From Spirochaeta sp. (GTDB lineage Bacteria; Spirochaetota; Spirochaetia; Spirochaetales_E; Spirochaetaceae_B): 5,464 nt of DNA. Positions within the stretch are counted from its first letter, which is position 1, and each line of letters starts with the position of its first letter. The position numbers and the translations under genes were made by a program. The stretch spans positions 1 to 5,464 of the forward strand of contig JAUUYD010000188.1 in NCBI GenBank assembly GCA_030590585.1, read 5' to 3'. This document shows positions 1-5,367 of this stretch, in pieces. The notes under the pieces were generated by a model, which was given only the letters and a program-made list of their open reading frames with translations, made no database searches and was not told the DNA's origin.

Positions 1-1
1 C

Positions 2-391
2 AGGGATAATTATGTACACCAGATATTCAATCCTGATAAAGCTGAGAGATTGTCTCTGACGCCGAGGAATGTTACTGCAATTATTGATGGACGGGAATGC
101 CGAATCTATAATTTTCGCCTTGAAGACGAATGGTCGATGGGCCCGGGAAAACCGAAACCAATAGTGGAAGAAGGAACTGTATTTATCGAGATTGAATCGG
201 GGATGCCCCTCAGATTAACCAGCTCAATGGTGGAAGGGCCGGATGCAGTCAAGAGCTTCAAATACAGCATGAACGGAGATTCGGGGCCTGCCGGTTTGTG
301 GCGGGTTAATCAAATCAAAATGGAATTCATCGCTCAGATGATTATCTACAAGGCCGGCGGTTTTACGATGACTTTTGATTACCGGGATTGA
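2..391 (+). CDS. 3' end of an unidentified beta-rich protein (5' end outside window)
   Basis: This is the C-terminal 129 residues of a protein I do not recognise. The frame is open from base 2 to the TGA at 389-391. A TTG at base 50 could be read as a start, but it has no convincing Shine-Dalgarno sequence at proper spacing and the frame stays open upstream of it. The gene therefore most likely begins left of the window. The visible part alternates hydrophobic and polar residues as beta-strands do (for example GTVFIEIESG, then KMEFIAQMIIYKAGGFTMTF) and ends in FDYRD. It has no transmembrane helix. The closing antiparallel strands, with a G-x-W segment between them, loosely recall periplasmic lipoprotein-carrier (LolA-like) folds. 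That is a guess from pattern only; the first half and any signal peptide are not visible. It runs in the same direction as ilvD, 98 bases upstream, with no clear terminator between them, so read-through is possible. Confidence 0.7.
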   Translation, partial: RDNYVHQIFNPDKAERLSLTPRNVTAIIDGRECRIYNFRLEDEWSMGPGKPKPIVEEGTVFIEIESGMPLRLTSSMVEGPDAVKSFKYSMNGDSGPAGLWRVNQIKMEFIAQMIIYKAGGFTMTFDYRD

Positions 392-422
392 GTTTCAGGA
401 CTTACCCAACAGCCGAATGATC

Positions 423-452
423 TGGAAAAGAACATCGGGATAACGCTATACT
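423..452 (+). promoter_or_regulatory. weak sigma-70-type promoter candidate for ilvD
   Basis: A -10-like TATACT lies at 447-452 (5 of 6 matches to TATAAT). A -35-like TGGAAA lies at 423-428 (4 of 6 matches to TTGACA), with an 18-base spacer. Transcription would start near base 459, about 30 bases before the ilvD ATG. The -35 box is poor, so ilvD may instead be transcribed from further upstream together with the preceding gene. No leader peptide, T-box or attenuator fits in the 98-base spacer. Confidence 0.3.
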
Positions 453-482
453 GGCCGAACCGGAAATTACCGGGCCAGGGAG
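451..482 (+). promoter_or_regulatory. stem-loop abutting the ilvD ribosome binding site
   Basis: CTGGCC at 451-456 is perfectly complementary to GGCCAG at 473-478. Inside it CGG (461-463) can pair with CCG (470-472) around an AAATTA loop, leaving GAAC (457-460) as a one-sided bulge. The 3' arm shares its last two bases with the Shine-Dalgarno AGGGAG at 477-482, which sits 7 bases before the ilvD ATG. There is no T-run after it, so it is not a typical terminator. It could modulate ilvD translation on a read-through transcript. A transcript starting near 459 would lack the left arm. Confidence 0.35.
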
Positions 483-489
483 TTTAAAT

Positions 490-2319
490 ATGGCAAATAC
501 ATTACGCAGCGCAACCAGCAGACACGGAAGGCTTATGGCCGGAGCACGATCCCTATGGAAGGCCAACGGGATGACTGATGCCCAGATGTCAAAACCTGTT
601 ATTGCCATTGCCAATTCATTCACTCAATTTGTACCCGGACATGTTCATCTCCACGACGTGGGTCAGCGTGTAAAAAAAAGGATTGAAAAATCCGGTTGTT
701 TTGCCGCCGAGTTCAACACAATCGCCATAGATGATGGAATCGCCATGGGTCATGGCGGAATGCTTTACTCCCTGCCATCCCGGGAAATTATTGCCGACAG
801 CGTGGAGTACATGGTGAATGCCCACTGTGCCGACGCTCTTGTCTGCATCTCCAATTGCGACAAGATTACCCCGGGTATGCTCATGGCCGCCATGAGGCTG
901 AATATTCCGACGGTGTTTGTTTCCGGTGGTCCGATGGAAGCCGGCAAGATTGATGAGAAAAGCCTCGATCTTGTCGATGCCATGGTGATGGCAGCTGACG
1001 ATTCGGTTGATGAAGACGAATTGATCCGGGTGGAAAATGCGGCATGTCCCACCTGCGGTTCCTGCAGCGGTATGTTCACGGCCAATTCCATGAACTGTCT
1101 TGTTGAGGCACTGGGGCTGGGACTGCCGGGTAACGGAACAGTTCTTGCAACCCATATTGAACGGACAAATCTCTTTGATAAAGCCGCCGACCTTATCGTA
1201 TCTCTGGCCGACAGATACTATACTAATGAGGATGATTCGGTTCTCCCCCGAAACATCGCCACTAAAGCGGCTTTTGAGAATGCCATGGCATTGGATATCG
1301 CCATGGGGGGATCGACAAATACGATTCTCCACATTCTGGCCATTGCCCGATCCGGAGAGATTGATTTCACCCTGAACGATATCGACACTCTCAGCCGGAA
1401 GGTGCCCTGCATCTGCAAAGTGGCACCGAGTTCCCAATATCACCTTGAAGATGTTCATCGGGCCGGAGGTATACTCGGGATTCTTGGAGAACTCAACCGC
1501 GGTAAGCTGCTGGACAACTCGGTTTTCCGTATCGAGTCCGCCAATCTGGGTGAAGCTCTTGATAAATGGGATATCGCCGGAGAATCCCCATCTGATGAGG
1601 CAAAACAGCTGTATCTGGCCGCCCCCGGGGGAACCCGCAGCCTGAAAATGGGCGGGCAGGCCAAGCACTACAGGGAATCCGATACAAATCGGGATACAGG
1701 CTGTATCCGTAATGTATCCAATGCCTATTCCGCCGACGGCGGACTGGCCATCCTCTTTGGAAATCTGGCTCTCAACGGCTCTGTGGTTAAAACCGCCGGT
1801 GTCGATGAGTCTATTCTCAAGTTCTCCGGACCCGCAAAGGTGTTCGATTCCCAGGATGCCTCTGTGGATGCCATTCTCAAAGGGGAAATAGTGGCCGGTG
1901 ATGTTGTTGTTATCCGCTACGAAGGCCCCAAAGGCGGCCCGGGGATGCAGGAGATGCTTTATCCCACGAGCTACCTCAAATCCATGAAACTCGGTAAAGC
2001 CTGTGCCCTGTTAACCGATGGCCGATTCTCCGGGGGAACATCCGGACTTTCCATTGGTCATGCTTCACCCGAAGCCGCTGCCGGAGGTGGAATAGGCCTG
2101 GTGAGGAACAGTGATATTATTGATATTGACATACCGAACAGGAAGCTGGATGTCCGGCTGGATGAGGATGAGATTCAACGGCGGCGGGTGGAAGAAGATG
2201 CGAAGGGCGGCAAAGCCTGGAAACCGGCCAGGGACAGAACCGTTACCGACGCCTTAAAGGCATACGCATTATTAGCCTCCAGTGCGGATCAGGGTGCGGT
2301 GAGGGTTCTGCCTGACTGA
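490..2319 (+). CDS. ilvD: dihydroxy-acid dehydratase (IlvD), long E. coli-like class
   Basis: IlvD dehydrates 2,3-dihydroxyisovalerate and 2,3-dihydroxy-3-methylvalerate to 2-oxo acids. This is the third common step of valine, isoleucine and leucine synthesis in the cytosol, and it also supplies the pantothenate precursor. The 609 residues are near the E. coli length (616) and collinear with it. Visible family marks are GMTDA near 27, [13 protein letters not shown] at 42-54, the Mg-binding [11 protein letters not shown] at 81-91, [10 protein letters not shown] at 120-129 (cluster ligand C123, and K125, the usually carbamylated lysine), [14 protein letters not shown] at 186-199, and GRFSGGTSG at 511-519, which supplies the catalytic serine. 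PGHVHL stands where short [2Fe-2S] dehydratases carry a ligand cysteine (PCNxHL), so an oxygen-labile [4Fe-4S] cluster is inferred. The ATG is preceded by AGGGAG at 477-482, and the protein start aligns with E. coli. No ilv, leu or other branched-chain gene flanks it. A long open frame antisense to it is a by-product of codon use. Sugar-acid dehydratases (Edd and others) are less likely given the near-identity of motifs to E. coli IlvD. Confidence 0.97.
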   Translation: MANTLRSATSRHGRLMAGARSLWKANGMTDAQMSKPVIAIANSFTQFVPGHVHLHDVGQRVKKRIEKSGCFAAEFNTIAIDDGIAMGHGGMLYSLPSREIIADSVEYMVNAHCADALVCISNCDKITPGMLMAAMRLNIPTVFVSGGPMEAGKIDEKSLDLVDAMVMAADDSVDEDELIRVENAACPTCGSCSGMFTANSMNCLVEALGLGLPGNGTVLATHIERTNLFDKAADLIVSLADRYYTNEDDSVLPRNIATKAAFENAMALDIAMGGSTNTILHILAIARSGEIDFTLNDIDTLSRKVPCICKVAPSSQYHLEDVHRAGGILGILGELNRGKLLDNSVFRIESANLGEALDKWDIAGESPSDEAKQLYLAAPGGTRSLKMGGQAKHYRESDTNRDTGCIRNVSNAYSADGGLAILFGNLALNGSVVKTAGVDESILKFSGPAKVFDSQDASVDAILKGEIVAGDVVVIRYEGPKGGPGMQEMLYPTSYLKSMKLGKACALLTDGRFSGGTSGLSIGHASPEAAAGGGIGLVRNSDIIDIDIPNRKLDVRLDEDEIQRRRVEEDAKGGKAWKPARDRTVTDALKAYALLASSADQGAVRVLPD

Positions 2320-2327
2320 CTGTAGGG

Positions 2328-2921
2328 TCAGTAGCTGAGTCCGATTCCGGTATACATACCGAAGGTAAAGGGGAATCCGGAAAACTCGTTTGATCCGGGT
2401 ACGAAGGTCTGCATACCCCAGAAGTCCAGGGCAAGTTTCAGCCCCAGCTGAGCTGTGATAACCTTGCCTAACTTCACAAAACTCTGGGCGTCCAGCCCGA
2501 GGCCGAAGGCCATCAGATAAGCCCCGCCTTCCATCATGGCTCCGGCATGGAAACCTGTGGAAACCAGAAATACCATGGGAGAAAGATCAAACATATATCC
2601 AATCCCGAGAACGGAATCCAGAACGATGGGGAATCCGGTAATGGTACGGTCTGTAAAAGATGCCGCGGGATATGTTTTCTCTTCCAGCTTGTACGGGAAG
2701 AGAATTGCCAGATCTATCGTACCGTGAAATCCGCTGCCTCTGGTGCTCTTTAAACCGATTCCAGCAGAGGATTGACGGATGATATCTTTACCGCCAGTTC
2801 CAAAGAGCGGGTAGCTGGTGTGCTGGAATACCGTATTAATCTGGAAAATTCCGTCAGCTGCTGAAAGAGTTACAAGAGTTGAAAGGAACAGCAGTCCGAT
2901 TAGAAATAATTTTCGCGTCAT
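2328..2921 (-). CDS. small exported beta-barrel-like outer membrane protein, function unknown
   Basis: The 197-residue product begins with a clear Sec signal peptide: MTRK, a hydrophobic core to about residue 18, then LSAAD with signal peptidase I cleavage likely after A22. There is no lipobox cysteine. The mature 175 residues contain no long hydrophobic helix but many alternating, glycine- and aromatic-rich strands (for example near 60-75, 105-125, 135-145 and 155-170). It ends in YTGIGLSY, with the C-terminal aromatic typical of barrels recognised by the BAM machinery. The size suits about eight strands. I do not recognise a named family, and a periplasmic beta-protein remains possible. Its ATG overlaps the TGA of the upstream cyclase-like gene (shared ATGA at 2918-2921), so it is probably translated by coupling; its own Shine-Dalgarno sequence is weak (GGAT within CTGGATATTAT). 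It converges with ilvD, leaving only 8 bases between the stops. A 6-bp stem (2315-2320 with 2327-2332) spans both stops but has no T-run. Confidence 0.8.
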   Translation of the reverse strand: MTRKLFLIGLLFLSTLVTLSAADGIFQINTVFQHTSYPLFGTGGKDIIRQSSAGIGLKSTRGSGFHGTIDLAILFPYKLEEKTYPAASFTDRTITGFPIVLDSVLGIGYMFDLSPMVFLVSTGFHAGAMMEGGAYLMAFGLGLDAQSFVKLGKVITAQLGLKLALDFWGMQTFVPGSNEFSGFPFTFGMYTGIGLSY

Positions 2922-3850
2922 ATAATATCCAGCCGATCCGGAGAACAGAGTTGAAGCTGACCTTCAAAATCACCCACCGGATCGAACAGATCCTGCAGTT
3001 TCGAAGGTAAAGGCTTCCAGATGGATTCTGTTATGGAGACAAATCCGGGCTTTGTACCTTTCTTCTCAAGATGAGCCGCAAGGTTGATGACATCGGAAAT
3101 CATTTTCCCGGTATCAGACATGAAGGCTACTTTTCCACTATGCATCCCGATGCGGATTGCAACGCTGTCATCAATCGGGTTGCGGGAGTGTGAGTTAATA
3201 AGAGGCATAATCCGCTGCATCTCAATGGCAAAACGTGCGGCTCGAACCCTGTGATGCTTGAACGTGAAAGCCAGAATTCCCCCATCACCTGCCCAGGACC
3301 AGATTCGTCCGTTGTATGTACTGAGTCTTTCACCGAGGGAAGACCAGAAGAAGGAGTAAAACTTCTCCATTTTTTTACGTCCGAATTTATTAACCAGGTC
3401 CGAACTGCCGACTATGTCCATGCTGGCGACTGTGATGTCATAATTCCGGCCGTTCTTCAAGGCTCCCCAATCGGGGCGCTTACTTAAATCTTCCTTGAGA
3501 GTTACCACTTTCCGTTTCTTTGAGTCGTAGATAAGCCCTGTTTCTGTCAACTGCTGAAGAAAGTACTCCAGTCCCTCAATACGGATTTCCTTTCCGAGTA
3601 TAAGTTCCTCATCCATTTCAATCAAAAGTTTGATGTAGTCACTCAGCTGTTTACGCTCAATCAGGTACTCTGTGAGAACTTGGGCGGCCATTCTCGGGGA
3701 TAGAGTGAAGTTTCGCCGCTTCCCGCTTAAATCATGAATATTCAGGTCTGGTATGAGCATCTGTCCCAATGCTTCAACCTGATCTGCAACAAGGCTCCCG
3801 CCGACAGTCTCAATCAACAGGTTTTTCATTGCAGGGTCTAAAATCAACAT
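2918..3850 (-). CDS. class III adenylate/guanylate cyclase-like protein with helical N-terminal region and altered active site
   Basis: This 310-residue soluble protein has no signal peptide or membrane segment. Residues about 137-280 match the class III nucleotide cyclase core: ITVASMDIVGSS with first metal aspartate D145, GRIWSWAGDGGILAF with second metal aspartate D189, IRIGMHSGKV at 232-241, and SDVINLAAHLEKKG with ribose-contacting N256, followed by PGFVSITE. Two usual catalytic positions differ. The base-selecting lysine of K-x-x-G-D is S185, and the transition-state arginine of VNxAxRL is H260. D253 is present. It may therefore make a non-standard cyclic nucleotide, need a partner subunit, or only bind nucleotide. 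Residues 1-120 look mostly alpha-helical (for example SPRMAAQVLTEYLIERKQL at 51-69) and could be a small adaptor or sensor domain that I cannot name. The start is set by GGAGGA at 3856-3861, five bases before this ATG; the internal Met8 lacks such a site. It is the first gene of a minus-strand operon with the barrel-like protein. The cyclase-fold assignment is secure; activity is not. Confidence 0.88.
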   Translation of the reverse strand: MLILDPAMKNLLIETVGGSLVADQVEALGQMLIPDLNIHDLSGKRRNFTLSPRMAAQVLTEYLIERKQLSDYIKLLIEMDEELILGKEIRIEGLEYFLQQLTETGLIYDSKKRKVVTLKEDLSKRPDWGALKNGRNYDITVASMDIVGSSDLVNKFGRKKMEKFYSFFWSSLGERLSTYNGRIWSWAGDGGILAFTFKHHRVRAARFAIEMQRIMPLINSHSRNPIDDSVAIRIGMHSGKVAFMSDTGKMISDVINLAAHLEKKGTKPGFVSITESIWKPLPSKLQDLFDPVGDFEGQLQLCSPDRLDII

Positions 3851-3855
3851 CCGAA

Positions 3856-3861
3856 TCCTCC
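3856..3861 (-). promoter_or_regulatory. strong ribosome binding site of the cyclase-like gene
   Basis: On the minus strand this reads GGAGGA, five bases before the ATG at 3850-3848. Its strength and spacing select the first methionine over the in-frame Met8. By contrast the downstream barrel gene has only a weak site, which fits coupled translation. Confidence 0.85.
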
Positions 3862-3874
3862 GGGAAACAACGAC

Positions 3875-3904
3875 ATTATATCAGGCGATTTGGTACGTGG
3901 ACAA
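3875..3904 (-). promoter_or_regulatory. sigma-70-type promoter for the cyclase-like/barrel operon
   Basis: On the minus strand TATAAT (plus-strand 3875-3880) is a perfect -10 box. TTGTCC (plus-strand 3899-3904) matches TTGACA at 4 of 6 positions, with an 18-base spacer. The start of transcription would be near 3868, giving a 5' leader of about 18 bases that is mostly the ribosome binding site. No second minus promoter is visible between the two genes, so the barrel gene probably depends on this one. Confidence 0.65.
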
Positions 3905-3979
3905 GATTTTCCTTCTTCGCTCCATGATAAATGAGTCCTTGCGACACATACTCCTCACCGTTCCTCCATCGGCGGCAGG

Positions 3980-4007
3980 TATAGTCGGCGTATGTTTCAG
4001 CCGATAA
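3980..4007 (+). promoter_or_regulatory. FliA (sigma-28)-like promoter for the TPR/pentapeptide operon
   Basis: GCCGATAA at 4000-4007 is identical to the classical FliA -10 consensus. Upstream, TATAGTCG at 3980-3987 matches TAAAGTTT at 5 of 8 positions, with a 12-base spacer (11 is usual, 12 tolerated). TATAGT at 3980-3985 could instead be a sigma-70 -10 box, but nothing resembling TTGACA lies 16-18 bases before it. The predicted start near 4013-4015 gives a very short leader, with the Shine-Dalgarno sequence almost at the 5' end. That is tight, and it is the main doubt. Confidence 0.45.
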
Positions 4008-4014
4008 AAGGCTT

Positions 4015-4021
4015 AGGGGGA
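4015..4021 (+). promoter_or_regulatory. ribosome binding site of the TPR gene
   Basis: AGGGGGA lies six bases before the ATG at 4028. Another ATG at 4024, in a different frame, is only two bases from the site and opens an eight-codon frame ending at 4050. The spacing favours 4028 as the real start. Confidence 0.75.
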
Positions 4022-4027
4022 GCATGA

Positions 4028-4591
4028 ATGCCGACTGTCGACCAAGCTGAACACCTTATGCGTGAAGGCGCTTTCCAGAAAGCAAAAGTTATACTATCCG
4101 AGATTATATCCGATGATCCTGAAGATCTCAGAGCCATTTGCGATATTGGTATCGCCTACACTGAAACCGGCGAAAACATGAAGGCAATAAAAGCTCTGCT
4201 GCACTATATTCGTAACGATGAACTTAACCCCTATGCCTGGGAAGCTCTGGGCTGTGCCAGATTTCGAACCGGAGACTTTGAAAACGCCAGGGAACATCTG
4301 GTAAAATCCCTCAATCTCATGCCGGAGAATCCCTCGTCCTTAAGAAACCTCGGTATTCTTCACGGTATGGAAGGCCGTCATGATGAAGGATTGGAATTGC
4401 TTCAGAAATCATTCAGACTTTCGTCAACAGATTACCGTACCTTGTACGCTCTCAACTACGCGTTTCGGGATGCAGAAAAGCATGAGGAGCGTACGAAGAT
4501 TCTCAAGCGATTGAGCGAGCTGGAATTACCTGAAGATATCCAACGCGATGTAGAGCTTACCCGAATCAGAATGTCCATCGGATGGGAATAG
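4028..4591 (+). CDS. tetratricopeptide-repeat (TPR) protein
   Basis: This 187-residue protein is built almost entirely of 34-residue TPR helix pairs. The units are approximately 4-33 (EHLMREGAFQKAKVILSEII), 34-67 (DIGIAYTETGENMKAIKALL), 68-101 (WEALGCARFRTGDFENAREHL, ending PENP), 102-135 (LRNLGILHGMEGRHDEGLELL) and a degenerate fifth at 136-168. Typical TPR positions are visible: W/L at 4, G or A at 8, Y/F at 11, G at 15, A at 20 and 27, P at 32 of the unit. There is no signal peptide or membrane helix, so it should be cytosolic. TPR stacks bind partner proteins, and no catalytic motif is present. It stands 52 bases upstream of the pentapeptide-repeat gene on the same strand with no terminator between them, so they are probably co-transcribed and may act together. 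The FliA-like box upstream hints at motility-linked expression, which is inference only. The partner is unknown. Confidence 0.9.
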   Translation: MPTVDQAEHLMREGAFQKAKVILSEIISDDPEDLRAICDIGIAYTETGENMKAIKALLHYIRNDELNPYAWEALGCARFRTGDFENAREHLVKSLNLMPENPSSLRNLGILHGMEGRHDEGLELLQKSFRLSSTDYRTLYALNYAFRDAEKHEERTKILKRLSELELPEDIQRDVELTRIRMSIGWE

Positions 4592-4617
4592 ACCATAACA
4601 CGCTGATCACATAAGAT

Positions 4618-4636
4618 GGTCCTCCGCCAAGGAACC
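4618..4636 (+). promoter_or_regulatory. small stem-loop covering the ribosome binding site of the pentapeptide gene
   Basis: GGT (4618-4620) and CCT (4621-4623) can pair with ACC (4634-4636) and AGG (4630-4632), with one bulged A and a six-base loop. The right arm contains the Shine-Dalgarno AAGGAA (4629-4634), nine bases before the ATG at 4644. The structure is short and weak, so any translational control would be modest. Confidence 0.3.
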
Positions 4637-4643
4637 AAATAAT

Positions 4644-5327
4644 ATGTCTGACGAGAAAAATACATTCAGGGGAAATCCCTATCATCTGATGCGGCTCACC
4701 GAAGCCGTCGGTAAGGGCGATATCAACTCCTGGAACAGTTTTGTGCGAAAAAACGGATCATCTTTCCGTGCCAGATTGGCAGCTGCCGATCTTTCGGGTA
4801 TTTCATTGGCTGAAGCCCGGCTTGATGGAGCCGATCTCACCGATGCGGATTTGTCAGGTTCCATTCTTACAAGAGCCAACCTCAGTAATGCGCGTCTTAG
4901 AGGCTGCAGTCTTGAAGGGGCGGATTTAAGCGGCGCCAGGTTGAATCATACCGACCTTACAAAAGCCAACCTTAAAGGCGCGAAGATGTCCAATGTCCGA
5001 GCAAGAGGAGCACTTCTTATGGGTGCCAATCTTTCGGAAACGATACTGGATGGGGCGGATCTTACCAATGCGTTGATGAAGGGTGCATCCGTTACAGGAG
5101 CATCACGTTCGGGAACCCGGATGAAAGTCAGGGTTAAGGTAAGGTCAACATCAGAAAAATCCGGAGACACACCCCATGATAACAAACCGTGGATTAAGGC
5201 TCTTAATGAAGAAGCAGAAAGAAAAGCAATAAGACAGGATAGGGAAGAAAAGAAAGCAGAAGAAGAGAAGGCTCGACTTGATCGAAAACTGGGGCGGCGC
5301 AGGCCTCTTTTCAACAGAGTTAAATAA
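4644..5327 (+). CDS. pentapeptide-repeat protein with charged C-terminal tail
   Basis: This 227-residue cytosolic protein has three parts. Residues 1-40 hold a short helical lead-in with AVGKGDINSWNSFVRKN; a G-x-x-x-WN-type motif often precedes such repeats. Residues 41-160 are 24 uninterrupted pentapeptides of A(D/N)LXX type (for example DGADL, TDADL, TRANL, EGADL, TKANL, MGANL). They have leucine or another aliphatic residue or methionine at the core position in all but two units (A120 and R155). This predicts about six turns of a right-handed quadrilateral beta-helix. Residues 161-227 are strongly charged: KVRVKVRS, then a likely helix at about 183-217 rich in K, R and E, ending GRRRPLFNRVK. 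No enzyme motif or signal peptide is present. DNA-mimic pentapeptide proteins (Qnr, MfpA) have a related fold, but here the tail is basic and no gyrase link is visible. It follows the TPR gene at 52 bases and is likely in the same operon. The exact role is unknown. Confidence 0.9.
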   Translation: MSDEKNTFRGNPYHLMRLTEAVGKGDINSWNSFVRKNGSSFRARLAAADLSGISLAEARLDGADLTDADLSGSILTRANLSNARLRGCSLEGADLSGARLNHTDLTKANLKGAKMSNVRARGALLMGANLSETILDGADLTNALMKGASVTGASRSGTRMKVRVKVRSTSEKSGDTPHDNKPWIKALNEEAERKAIRQDREEKKAEEEKARLDRKLGRRRPLFNRVK

Positions 5328-5343
5328 TTTCCGGAGCCGGAAA
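5322..5343 (-). terminator. candidate intrinsic terminator for the leftward histone gene
   Basis: TTTCCG (5328-5333) and CGGAAA (5338-5343) form a 6-bp stem with a four-base GAGC loop, which can close further by one G-C pair. Read on the minus strand, the stem is followed by TTATTT (plus-strand 5327-5322), a partial U-tract. On the plus strand it is followed by AAAACC, which does not fit termination. It lies 24 bases after the histone stop and directly abuts the pentapeptide stop. The stem is short, so confidence is limited. Confidence 0.45.
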
Positions 5344-5367
5344 ACCGACCCCGGAAAACAGGATTAA

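Noticed and set aside
50..391. TTG at base 50 as the start of the first gene
   Set aside because: There is no proper ribosome binding site and the same frame is open to base 2, so the gene very likely begins outside the window.
616..1668. Open frame of 350 codons on the minus strand inside ilvD
   Set aside because: It is fully antisense to a certain ilvD, its product is His/Gly/Ile-rich without a recognisable domain, and it is explained by the codon use of the opposite strand.
2315..2332. 6-bp inverted repeat spanning the stops of ilvD and the barrel gene as a two-way terminator
   Set aside because: The stem is short and neither strand has a T-run after it. It may be chance.
2328..3850. Pycsar-like anti-phage operon
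   Set aside because: A cyclase-like gene is present, but the partner has a signal peptide and beta-barrel character rather than a cyclic-nucleotide-binding membrane or TIR effector, and no other defence gene is in view.
4024..4050. Eight-codon upstream frame overlapping the TPR start
   Set aside because: Its ATG is only two bases from the Shine-Dalgarno sequence, while the TPR ATG is at a normal six, so translation of the short frame is unlikely.
4764..5123. DNA tandem repeat in the pentapeptide region
   Set aside because: The repetition is at protein level; codons vary between units, so there is no true nucleotide repeat array.
4946..5314. Minus-strand open frame of 122 codons in the pentapeptide gene
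   Set aside because: It is a Ser/Ala/Arg-rich mirror of the repeat codons with no start signal or domain. The sense-strand repeats are unmistakable.
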